Part shown: positions 32,713 to 44,190 of the stretch, one piece after another | Numbering within the stretch: position 1 is the stretch's first letter | Layout: each line of letters starts with the position of its first letter | NCBI GenBank assembly: GCA_014529385.2 | Contig: CM043944.1 | Span: 180,919,193 to 180,983,192 of the forward strand | From: Adiantum capillus-veneris | Taxonomy: Eukaryota > Streptophyta > Polypodiopsida > Polypodiales > Pteridaceae | Length of the DNA: 64,000 nucleotides | Direction of reading: 5' to 3' | The notes under the pieces: generated by a model | Seen by the model: only the letters and a program-made list of their open reading frames with translations | The model's database searches: none | Told to the model about the DNA's origin: nothing | Translations under genes and position numbers: made by a program

Positions 32713-35652
32713 TGCCTACTCCACCTGTTGAGCAACTACCGCAACACATGGTCCCTAGATCTCAAAATGTTGTACAAGCTACACCGCTACCACCTCCTGT
32801 GCTAGGACCGCAGCCCCCGCATCCAAGAGTCGCCCCTATGAACCAAGTGGGTTGCGAGCCATCAAATGCTTATGCAGATGGCTGTGAGGAGGAAATAGAC
32901 ACTAGTATTGCCTACGGTCTTGATACATTGGAAGAATGTCCTATATACTACATGGAAGATTGTTGGGGACAAGTCAAGCCGGTTTATCAAGCTGCTGCTC
33001 TCGCATCCAGAGGTCAAAATATCAACACCCAGGCTAGGAGGCCACCTCTTCAATGCTACGAGTGTGGTGGACCACATCGAGTAGCGGAGTGCCCTATTAG
33101 GCTGCAAAAGAATGCTGCGCAGATGCAAGTGAATCAAGGGAGCACGTCTGCAATGCCAATACTCACATGTAATCGTTGTGGCATAGATCACTTGATTGCC
33201 CAATGCCCCTATAACCCAAATGCGCCTAAAATCACACCCCTGAATTTGGTCGAAATTGCTAGTGTGATGTCGCCAATACCACCCGTCGCACCCGCTTATG
33301 CGATTACACGGTCCATGCTTCAAGGGCCAGGACATATCCTCGAAGAGAGAGATACCGCGTCAATTATCCAAGCAAAGAAAAAGAAGACACGAAGGAAGAA
33401 GTCGCAGAATACGGAAAATTCAAAGCCAAGTTCCAAAACAAACATAGGAACAGGAGATGACCCCGTGTATATGAATGACCTCGAGGATGATTCAGATTCA
33501 GTCGAGACAATGGAGACAAGAACCAATACCACAAAGGGAAAGACCGACAAAGAAAACCGTAACATGGGACCAAATGAAAACCAAATGAGAGAAAACCATA
33601 AAGAGCCTCTGAAAACACCACAAGTGTTTCCAAATCCAATCCAAGACCCCCAAGATAAACCGCAGGGGCAAAAAGGGAAGAATCATAAAAAGAAGATTGG
33701 GACGTACCCAAACCCTGTAGACGAGATTAAGCAGGTGAAACATCTAAGAGGTTTAGTGGAGGGGACTCAAAGGAAACTAGAACCAGAACCCATGCATATC
33801 AAAATTCATGACACAGTGTTTCCCACGCAAGTTCATCCACCCCACATGAACCATAGACCGTTAGCCATATCTAGTATCATCCAAGAAGGGAGTGAGGACA
33901 GGACATCAGAAAGTGAGCATACACCTTTCTTGTTGGGAAGGATGTTTAACGAAGGAATACCTGATCCCATTGAGGAATATGAGATTCCATCCTCACCAGT
34001 TCCTAGTCAAGGACCTACACCCTGCAAAACGCCAATGAATGTTGCCAAACTAGTGGACTTCCTGTCTTCTGAGGTCCGAACCACGATCATAGCAAAGCTG
34101 TATGGAGCTCCTGAGTTATTCCTTGCACTTTGAGCATTCCTTAACGGAGAGCTACGAACGGGATTACCGCAGTTTGCGCAACCAAATAGGCCTGACTCGA
34201 TTATGATTGATGAGGAAAATCATGTGCAATCACTTGACTTAGATGGACACGAGTCTGTGATCGAGGTACCCATTAACGAATTAGGGCAGTATTTTGAAGG
34301 CGACGAGTCTAATGCGACCCTACCCATCACTGCCAAGGGATTAACTATAAAGGGAATTCTTGATGGTGGTGCGGGAGTTAGCATCGTTACAAAATATTGT
34401 TGGGAATCCATGGGAAAACCCCGCCTCAGTGTTACTAACATTGTGGTAAAGATGGCAAATGGTACCATAGCCAAACCTATGGGGATGCTCAAGGATCTTA
34501 AGATCAAAGTTCTAGGACACAAGGTACGACATACGTTCATTGTAATGGATTTCTCTAAACACCTTATGTCATATGAAATGATTTTAGGATGACCATTCAT
34601 GAGGGAAGCACAAATGGTTCACGATTGGTCTAAAAATCATGTCTATTTGCAATTCCAAGACTCTGTCCTTAGAGTGGATTTGGTGACTGGTAAGGTACAC
34701 CCCTTAGGGAGTAAAACCATTATTGATCATCGCTCTGACACCACAGTTCACTCGGCCCCACTACAATATTGTTACACTTGTAAGAAGGATACAGACATTG
34801 GCAAAGATTCTCCTTATATGGATGTCCTACCTGGGATGACTGAGTCGGACAATGTAGACTGGGTCCACCTAGCATTAACCATAGACACTTGGGGAAATAG
34901 GGGGACGACCTGGGTAACACCTGAGGGGGATGAAATGCCTATACCCTTAAATATGCTACAAGCAATGCATATCGCTTCCGACAAGACTCATTCTAAGGTA
35001 ACGAAGAAAACATACAAGTGGGTCCCTAAAGCTTCTTTAGCGACCATAGCTAGTGCTAAAAAACATAAGCCTTGTAAGAAACGTACCACTCGCTCCAAGA
35101 AAGTAAGAAAATGTTGCAATGGATCCCTAAACGACTATTGGAAGCCCAGGCTACTATCAAGGAAATGATCAAATCTGGGTGCCAAAACGTAGATTGTGCT
35201 CTTACCTATCACCTGACGCAAGTGAGCCCAATCCCGTAGCTCCAAAACGAATCAATGATCGTGGAAAGGGAAAAATCACAGAACGCTACACACCCGCTCC
35301 AGAGCTAGTTTGGGTACCAAAGAAAGAACGATTTGTTCCACCTAGCTCAGGAAGGGGGGAGTCCCATGAAGCTTCTAGCTCCTCATGTAATACATCCATA
35401 GAGGTAAAAGATTCTACACAGCCTCCATCTATAGTAATGGACCTCAATGAAGCTACAAAAGAATCCACACCTCCCAGTGTTCACGAATCACCTAATGAAC
35501 CACTTCAAGTTCGATCCTGGGAGAGTACCTTACCACCCTTGCAACTTGACAAGGCACCTAGGGTAATAGAAAACTACTGGCAAAAATCCTCACCTATTAC
35601 CAACTGGAACAATTGGTTTCAAAGGGTGACAAGCTCATTTCAAACGGTATGA
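32712..35652 (+). pseudogene. Gag-extension and aspartic protease frame, interrupted
   Basis: Starts at the ATG overlapping the Gag stop. Two more knuckles (CYECGGPHRVAEC, CNRCGIDHLIAQC) precede a charged linker. The protease follows: GILDGGAGVSIVTKYCW carries the catalytic D-G-G (usually DTG/DSG) and EMILG closes the fold. In-frame TGA codons occur at 34131 and 34590; at 34590 the stop follows ILG where a tryptophan or other residue is usual. Near 35150 the frame shifts by one, then runs through YYQGNDQIWVPK to 35652. Loss of frame here, with almost identical LTRs, means it inserted already defective or has decayed very recently. Confidence 0.85.
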
Positions 35653-37263
35653 TCTACCCAAGGAAGGGGGGAGTGTTTGTGGACATCCATCATTCACTTG
35701 TTTCCCTCTCAACCTTTTTCCCTGACCTCTTAATCACCAGTCTTAGGGAATGTACATATAAAGCTTTATACTCACAAAAAAAAAAAAAGAGCAAGAGCAA
35801 TTAGCAAACGAGTATGCACATTAAAAGTCAAAACATTGACTCAGACCTACACATGTCACATCTGGTACAGTGAAACAGAAACCTATGCCATAAAACACCT
35901 TTGATCCTCATCACTTGAATGATGGAGGGTAGGTAAGATTAGTACGATAGGAGTGTTTCTGTTTTAGAGTTGAGTGATTAGCAAAGTTCTCTTTTCCCAC
36001 TAATGTGCCTCCTGGAGGTATTCCTTTTGTTTCCTAGTGTGTACAGGAGCGTGTTGCTATTGATAGGATTTGGACCTTCATGGAACCTTCAAATCAAGCG
36101 CGACCATCAACACAAACAGGTGTTTCTTGTCCATTAGCATTGCCTTTATCTTTTTGCATCCATGATTGTCTGCTTTGATTGTGATTGGTAGCATAATACT
36201 CAGCGCATTTGCTTAGTATCAAACATTTAATTCAATGTAATGTTTTGTCATAATCACTCGTTTAGGTGTAAAAATCAAGCAGTCCGACTAAGCTAGTTTG
36301 ACCAAGCTAGGTATTAGAAATCTTCTCTTAATACCATGGGGAATGCCTTCCTAATAAGCAATGGTTACTTAGGTTCTTAATCCGATTTAGGAAGCATTGT
36401 ATGAAATGTACTAGGGCTTTCTAGTGGGCTTAACACTAGTGACCTTTAGCTTAAGTATTATAAAGGGAGTTTACTAATGTGATGAGCCTGGGGAGTGTAA
36501 CAGTGTTATATGACCCCCCAAAGTTACAAAATTTAAATGCTGAAAATGAACAAGCAAAAAATCAAAGTGCCACAATGTAAAATTTTAAGCTGGAAGAGAA
36601 ATCCTGGCTTAAATTGGTACTTCACTCACATGTATTGCCTATGGTACTAGAGCCCTAGAGGTTCCCAGTGTGGGCGCTTTTCCTTGAGAAGCAAAAAACC
36701 CAAGGCATACAAAATAAGCACACACATCATAATTGAATCACTGTGAAAAGACCTTGGGGGGTCAAAGAAAAAGTAATCAGTCAGGCGATGATTTCATGAG
36801 AAATTCCTTTTATGGTAGCTTAACTACAAAGTCTTCTAGATATAGCCTCTAGTCAGCCCTCGAACATGAATACTTGGCTCTCGCGATTAAACAACTTAAT
36901 TGACCACAGAAAATTAAGAAGCTTACCCATGGTATTAATATTCGATCTCTAGTGCTTTTCGACCGTCAAATTAGTGACCCCAGACTTGTTTAATTTTTTA
37001 CCTTTACATCTGTTTATGCATTTGATTACATTGCAATTTAATGTTCATTGCTACCAAATTTTTTGAAATTCTTTGACCAATCAATTTGTCTACCTAAAAC
37101 TGCATATGCTTTTTAAGAGAATGCAATTACTGTGCCAATGTTGTTTGATTTTGCAGTGACTGAAGAAGGCTAAGGACATTCATCTCAAATGCTCTTCCAC
37201 CTCGACGAACCAGCTTCAACTCAATAGCTTCCGAGGACGGAATCTACATCAGGAAGGGGGGCA
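35653..37263 (+). other. Noncoding 3' interior with two polypurine tracts
   Basis: AGGAAGGGGG at 35661-35670 is followed by TG, TATAAAG and an A run (35778-35790). The true tract AGGAAGGGGGG (37251-37261) abuts the 3' LTR. No RT or integrase motif is seen in any frame of the 1.6 kb between them. Confidence 0.75.
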
Positions 37264-37833
37264 TGTTAACCCTCACCGCTCACGGACACCCATCACCTAC
37301 GATGGACGCGTATTATGTATTTGGTAGAGTCAGGTACCGGGCTTGTCGGACCAATAGGGAAAGGTAGAGTGATCATCGATGAGAGGCGCACTTTAACTTG
37401 GACATTCAAGGGATTAGTTGGTTAAGCATGGGCGCCCAAGTGTGAATGGGGTGAGCTCCTATAAAAGCCAACTAAACCTAATTTTTACTCATTCTCTCAT
37501 TTGTGCAATTGAAGAGTGCTCTTGCTCCATCTCCATCTTCTTCTTCTTCACCTCCTTGTGTGTGTGTGAGAGAGAGAGAGAGGGAGAGTGTGTGTGCGAT
37601 CGAGCATTACGAAGGCACGACGGCGGCGAAGCGGTTGAGCGCGGCACGACTGCAGCTTCTTCTTCATCGCGGCGAGGAATCCACCACGAAGGCGAGCGTA
37701 GAGCGGTGAGTGACACACCCTTTGTTTTCTTGAGCTTGCTAGTTTAGGCTTGTTGTGTGCTTGGAGCCGTTTGTGGCTCGCATACGGTGTATTGGAAAGT
37801 CCCTTGCTTCGACAGTGCGGCAAGGAGCGCACA
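37264..37833 (+). repeat. 3' LTR
   Basis: 570 bp, about 99% identical to the 5' LTR. It ends GAGCGCACA and is followed by the AGCCT duplication. Confidence 0.95.
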
Positions 37834-37838
37834 AGCCT

Positions 37839-39862
37839 ATCTGTGCTCTCATCTTGTTGTGCACTGTCCGTGAGTGTTGGACTCTATGACACTCCACCAA
37901 TTGTAAGTTGATAGACATTGACGCTTATGCTCATCTTATCCAACATGAGCGACATGAATTCAATATGCTCAACTCTTCCAGCTTGCGTGTAAGCATAATA
38001 ACTACGACTCTTAGGACAAAGTATTATATGACTTGAAGCTTTGGGACTAATGCTTTGCTCATTTTATGGCTCAGCAACCCGACTTTGACTATGCCAAAGA
38101 GTGTTTTTTGCACCCTGGTGACTTGACTTTTTACATTCTTATGCTTACTACAAAGATTTCTTCAGGTAAAAGAAAGCTTGAATCCTAAAAAAGAGGATAA
38201 TTGAAGGACCAAGTTGGCATTGAAGGTTTCTTTTGCCATACCTGTTTTAGCCTCTTCAAATCTGCATTCTCATTGGCTGGGTTGTCCTTCTTTGACTGGC
38301 AAAACTCCATTATTTATTTGATTCTCCAATTGGGCCTAGTGATAGGAGTCTTTGATGCTGTTGTAGGCCTCTGTTGATTGTTGACATTTGACTTTTGACT
38401 AGGAGCATTGGAAGACTTAGGAATCCAAATCTGTTGATGACCTTTGTATCTCCTTTGTTAACTTTTCCTTGCTCTAGGTCTTGTTGACTTCTTGAGATCT
38501 TCTTGCAGGCCTGGTGTAGTTGCAGTTGGTTTGTGGTTGACTGGTATCCAAATCTTTGTAAAACCTATATAGAATCCTTATCTAAGAGGAAGATTCTTTG
38601 AGATCCATCTCTCTTCTCTATCCTCTTGAGAGTTGTGGTAGACTTTAGCATCTTTCGATGTTTCTCTGTTGTATAGGTGCTTTTTAGATATCCTAGGATA
38701 TTGCCGAGGTTGATACCTTGTGGCCGTTCTTTCTTGGGAGGGACTTGAAGCTACTTCATATGCCCTAACCTGCGATTTTGGTACCCATATCTATCTGTTA
38801 CCTTGATAGTACTCCTGTTCTTTCAAGCTTCATTGTGATGTTATCAATCCCATGTGGTTGTCTTTCTGTGTTGAATTTCCATCCTTAATCCAAACCGGAT
38901 CATTGAATTTCAGTAAATTGCGCGGAACGAACACTTGTTTGTGTTTCCTTTGCTTTCTTGAGTACTTTGGCTGATATACCTTTGATTTGTTGGGTGGCTC
39001 CTTAGAGGTTTTAGTTGGGTCAGCAGTTGACGTGAAGTTTTGAAAGCCTGACTTGCTTGAAGTAGCTGATCCATGAGGGTTCTTTGATGTAGAGGCATAT
39101 GATGTCACACCTTCTTTGCTAATCGGTTGAGGATCCACTTTAGCTTTACCTTTGTTTGCAAAATTTGTGTGTGATTCTTGTGACTTTTGCAACTCTGAAT
39201 CTAGCATTAACGGTACCTGTATCTGCTGCTTGATATCTCTTGGAGAAGAGAGTATTAGCATTGTATCTTCTTTGTAGGCCTTGTGTTGGTCTAACCACTG
39301 ATGTCTAAGGATGACATCTGCAAGCATTTTCTTTGAAGGCTTGACCTGAAAATTTACCTGCTGTTTTTGATTCTAGATGCTAGGTTAGAAACCAATACTT
39401 TATGTCATGTATGAAAACCTAGCATTGTTTTGATATCATGCTTGCATGGAGTGATCTTAAGGATCGTTTGGATGTTATCTGCAACCATATTGCAATTTGC
39501 TTCTTTATCTAGTAGCATTGCAATTGACACTTGCTCCTTTTGTACTGCTAAGAACTATACCTATCATAATATATAATATCTAATTCTCCTAAATGATTTT
39601 CTCATGTTAAGCTGATCATTTAATATGGGGAAGTTCCAGGGGAGAAACATCTAGAACATTGGTTAAGCTGGCAGACCTGCCATAGTAGGGATCCAAAGGA
39701 GGGAATATAGGGATCCAAAGGGAGGGCCACCTGCAAAGAACTATGTGCAACAATGGGCTCCAAAGACCTTAGGGTTCAGCCCATTAAGACTTCCAAAATG
39801 CTAAGGTTCCAAAATTCAAAGGTTCTGTCCAAAGGTCAAAAGCCTAGGGAATTTGGATGCCT
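37839..39862 (-). repeat. Right arm of the inverted duplication, distal part
   Basis: Reverse complement of about 25028-27050. The outer end at 39862 corresponds to 25028. Confidence 0.9.
38830..39327 (-). pseudogene. Gag-protease tail relic, inverted copy
   Basis: Same protein as 25558-26019, with ADVILRHQWLDQHKA (G to R in the ILG motif) and the same Lys-rich end. The frame runs slightly further before its stop. No independent function is likely. Confidence 0.7.
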
Positions 39863-40427
39863 AATTTAACTGAGTGGGTGAAGAGTGGTTCTCTTCCATT
39901 CTTATGGTCTCCCACGTTGGCCATCAAGTGGGAGAATGTTAGGTTTAATGGCCATGTGGCCGACCGCCCATTACTAACTGCTACTAACCCTAAGTGTACA
40001 GCTATACATTTGTGTATTGTGCCCTAGTGCATAAGATAGAGAAGAAAGAAAGGGGGCACACAGTACGTGTTGGCTCTCCCCCTTCAATTAGTTTGTTGCA
40101 TGATAGGATTATCAATTGTTCTCCTAGCTCCTCCCCTTCAATTAGTGTATTGCATGATAGGATTCTCCATTGTGCTCCCGGCTTCTCCCCTTCAATTAGC
40201 GTGTTGCATGATAGTATTAGTGTTGTGTGTGTCTTGCAATCGTTAGTGTGTGTGATTGGGCTGATTGAAGGTGAAGAGAAGTGGAAATGGAGATTGCCTA
40301 TCATTGTGGCTTAGCTCCTCCATAGGCCGAGAAGCTCACCTCGTAGATGCAACCATTCCTGTTGCCATGATTAGCTCACTAATCGTGTGAGTGTTTCCAT
40401 GCCCTAGCCGGGTAGCACTTATGAGGC
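39863..40427 (+). repeat. Copia-type polypurine tract and LTR-like segment with a 57-bp triplication
   Basis: AAGTGGGAGAATGTTAG (39928-39944) is the standard plant copia polypurine tract joined to an LTR start. Inside, CCCCTTCAATTAGTGTGTTG with GCATGATAG recurs at about 40079, 40133 and 40189. No primer site is recognisable before the gag relic that follows. Confidence 0.7.
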
Positions 40428-41880
40428 CTCACTGTAGGACACGTATAGAGTGGTATAGGTGCTTTTGATGAAGAGTTGGTGGTGTATGGTCAGTTTGACA
40501 GTTTATGCACCTCAGTTGGTCTCTATACAGTGTGCTTTTGAGATACATTGCCCTTTTTAATGCTTTGTGAGTGACATACTTGGTCATTTTGTCTTGTATT
40601 CTGGTTGACATAGTCCCAAATACAAAGGAGACTCTGTAGAAATTTTCCCAGAATCTTTTGGTAGTTTTGTCACCATGACTACTAGCAAAGTCCATGACAT
40701 TTATGACATAAAGTAGCTTGATGGCTCTAATTTTCAGCTTTGGAAGAACCAAATGCATGATGTGCTTGTCCAAAAGAAGAAAAAGTTTCCTTTTGCCTAT
40801 GCGTCTAGAAGTAAAGATATGCACATGACTCAGTCTCAACGGGAGGAGCTTGATGAGCTATGCAGGTCTACAATTAGACTGCACCTTAGTGAGTCAGTGT
40901 ACTTTTCAGTGTTAGAATACGAGACTGCTCATGCTTTATGGTAGAAATTATACGACACGTACAAAAAGGATACGGATAGCAATAAGGTTTTCTTGATTCG
41001 AAAACTTTTCAAGGCGAAGCTCATTATGTGCAAAGGGATGATAAGCAACATAAGGGCTGTTATTCACAACATGAGTCCAAGAAAGAGAAAAATAGAGATG
41101 CATCAAAGGGTAGAGCAAAGTCTCATGGTCACCGCAATGTTCAATGCCATTATTGAGACAAGTTTGGTCACATAAAGAAGGATTTCTATGCTTGGAAGCG
41201 TGGCAAAGAAAAGGGCCAAGGTAAAGGCAAAGATCATAATGATAAAAAGGAGAAACCAAAGAGTTTGATTTAGATTGAAGAACTGATCATAGTGCAGGAT
41301 GACAGTGATGCGCAAGACATTAATACGGTGACTGAAAATAATGATGTCTTTTATGATGCATATGAAACTCTATCTTTGGAGAGTTCTATGTCTGTTGAAC
41401 TCCTTGTTAGTGGTGAAGTATCCCATACATGGATACTTGATTCGGGTTCTTCGTTGCATGTTACACATCATAGGCATTGGTTTAATACATACGAGGAAAC
41501 CATTGGCTCTGTTACACTTGGTGATAGTTACTCTTGTGACATTTTTGGCATAGATGATATTGCCATGGTTATGGAAAATGATGTGAAGTTTATAATCCAT
41601 AATGTACGTCATGTTTCAACCTTAACACGCATTTTGATTTCCGTTGGACGTCTTGACGACTTGGGTTAAAGAGTCACTTTCATCAGTAGTCTTGGCGTAT
41701 GGCGAAGGGTCATCTTATTATAGCCCATGGTTTTTTAAGTTGGTTCACTTTATCTGGCCTCTTTATGTATCTGATAAAAACAATGTTCTTTCTATAACCG
41801 ATCTGTCAAGCGTTGCTTTGTGGCATAGCCGATTTGGTAGTTTTGTCACCATGACTACTACCAAAGTCCGTGTTATTTAT
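40428..41880 (+). pseudogene. Ty1/copia gag-protease relic, copy 1
   Basis: Gag begins near 40672 with LDGSNFQLWKNQMHDVLVQ, after a stop where FDG should follow Lys. It skips the middle of Gag and resumes at a zinc knuckle (CHY-stop-DKFGHIKKDF, near 41140). The protease part WILDSGSSLHVTHHRHWF (41430-41485) keeps the DSG triad. ALWHSRF near 41815 is the start of the pre-integrase domain. Several stops; not functional. Confidence 0.85.
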
Positions 41881-42250
41881 TACACAAAGTAGTTTGATGG
41901 CTCGAATTTTCATATTTGAAAGAAAAAATCCATGATGTGCTTGTCCAAAAGAAGTAAAAGTTGCACATGACTCAGTTTCAGTGGGAGGAGCTTGATGAGC
42001 TATGTAGGTCTACGATTAGACTGCACGTTGGTGAGTCGGTATACTTTTCAGTGTTAGAATGCGAAACTGCTCATGCTTTATGGTAGAAATTATACGATAC
42101 TTACGAAAAGGATACGGCTAGCAATAAGGTTTTCTTGAGCTGAAAACTTTTCAACCTTTGTACGAAGGAGTTAGCTAGCGTTGCCAGCCATATCAATGAT
42201 TTTGATTCTCTTTTTGCCCAGATTCATGCACAACGCTGTCGAGAAATTTG
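41831..42250 (+). pseudogene. Ty1/copia gag fragment, copy 2
   Basis: A new Gag start (TTTGGTAGTTTTGTCACC at 41835) follows the pre-integrase motif of copy 1, so the sequence restarts. It reads to about FDSLFAQIHAQRC (42200-42240) and then stops abruptly. The missing continuation appears at 44215 (QRMTIDDEMKA), as if a segment had been inserted between. Confidence 0.75.
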
Positions 42251-44190
42251 CGGTCTTGCCAGGAAAGCACCGGGCTTATGGCTGTGAGAGTTTGTGAGAG
42301 AACTCAACAAAAACTATATGAAGGAGTTAAACCATGTATGCCATGAAGACTAGGGTTTGGAAAGAAGTGCAATCAAAGAAGACTCACTCTTTCTCTCTTG
42401 CACTCACACACACACAAAGAAAGAACGCAAAAGAGAATGTCAAAACAATACGAAGATGAAAACATCAAGGCTATGGTCATATCGTATCATGGGTAATATG
42501 AAAGGGTTAATGGATGAGTTAATGGCATTCAATCTTGGCTGACCAAATAGGCTACGAATTGTTCTTTGGAATTGTAGTTTTGTGCTTACCATAATATATA
42601 TATTTTGCCTAGTGATTGGGATTAATTGTGTGTACAAATCCTCTTGGTTCATAGCAAGATAACTACGCTTACATCAAAAGAAAAATTATAGTCTATGAGA
42701 GGTAGTATGATGGAATCCGGTGATAGAAGTATTTCATTGAGCCTTTCAGGGCCGAAGAGAAACACTATACGTTGTTGAAAGTGTATTTTACGGCTAATCC
42801 ATACGTTAATTCTAATAGATCGTACAGAGTGAAAGCGATAGAAATGATCATCATGTGGGTTATTCATCTAGGATAGTATGTGAGAAATGTAGATACGAGA
42901 GAAGTGAAGAGATGAGAAGTTTCCCTCCCAAGCCCTATTCTTGCCCGTAGGCAATAAGGATACTGCGGGGAGAGATGTACCTGTAGCAAAGAGAACCTAG
43001 AGAGGATGAATTACTAAGAATGAGAGAGATAGGTTTGGTTAAGGAGATGAGATTAGGTACATATATATATGTTGGATTAGAGATGAAATGAAAACAACAA
43101 GAAATCAAGAAAACATCAATGTAGAACACATCTTACTTGAAACCCTTCGGCACCATTATTGATGGGAGAGAGAAGAAGAGGGGAGAATTCAACGTTGATT
43201 GATACGCCAAGTACAACACCTTCTTTGATTAGAGTTGATCCTCCAAGGATGGCGTACAAGAATGGCTAGTTTTCCTCTAGGAGAAAGTGTAGGCTTGGGC
43301 TTATGTTAATGGGGCTAAGTACAATTAGGCATTACTACTCACTCCCTCAAGAATTCCTCTCATCAATGGCTTGAATGCTTGAGTTCCTTCCAAGGAAGAA
43401 GAGGTCCCCTTTTATAGGTGAAGGGAACCCACAAGGGTTTACACAAGAAGAGAGGAGCCAGTGTGAGCAGGAATTGGAAAAGTTGGAAATGAGCTGTCCC
43501 TGCATGATGTGGGCAGACTGGGGTCCAGTATTTTGATCATATCTCCTCAACCGTAGCTCCAAATAAAAAAGTAAAAATATGGGCAGAAACTTCAGCTCAT
43601 TAGCTACGATTTTCATTTTAAAATCATTCTCCAATTCGGATTGGAACCTTGTGTAAAAAATTCATCAAAATAGGGTCCATTTCTGGCAGCAAAAGTCTTC
43701 ATGTGGTCCCCTTAGCCTAGACTTTCATTTGATTCAAAGGACACCTCATGCCATATGAAATCATGACATTGCTCCTTGACAAAGTTTTGTAATCATGCTT
43801 GCAATAATGCATTAAAATAAGTGTATCTTTGAAATCATGCCACCTAGTGTCCCACTAGGATTTGATTCTCTCCTAGTAGCTATTTAAAAAGAAATTTAAG
43901 AAAAGTATAAAAAATACATAGAATATATATATATTGGAGTTTACCCTAGATATAGGATCTAGCTAGGGTGTGAGATGATAATGAAATAGTAGAAATAAAG
44001 AATCAATGCTTTTTTTGCCCCAAGTTAAAGAGGCGGAGCTATTGACACTTTTCCCATAGTATTTTTTTGATGGTAAAGTAAGAATACATTACCCTTGAGA
44101 TAAATAATAAGATGAGATAGAAAGCTTATTTTTATACTTACATATGCATATGTACATTATAGGAAATATAATTATGTATCTAAAAAAAAT
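42251..44190 (-). mobile_element. Insertion splitting a copia gag, LTR-like on the minus strand
   Basis: About 1.9 kb separates two consecutive pieces of one Gag. On the minus strand CCTATAAAAGGGG (near 43405-43420) looks like an LTR promoter with a leader downstream. The outer ends and a target duplication could not be fixed by eye. The frames inside are short and unsupported. Confidence 0.45.

Larger units (their letters stand above)
29069..37833 (+). mobile_element. Complete LTR retrotransposon with gag and protease but no visible pol
   Basis: The 8765-bp element is bounded by LTRs 29069-29640 and 37264-37833. Both run TG to CA and differ at about four positions plus one GT unit. Exact 5-bp target duplications AGCCT lie at 29064-29068 and 37834-37838. 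A tRNA-Asp-type primer site and a polypurine tract are in place. The interior encodes a long Gag, zinc knuckles and an aspartic protease, then about 1.6 kb of noncoding sequence. I find no reverse transcriptase, RNase H or integrase motif. It should therefore depend on enzymes from a related element. Confidence 0.95.
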
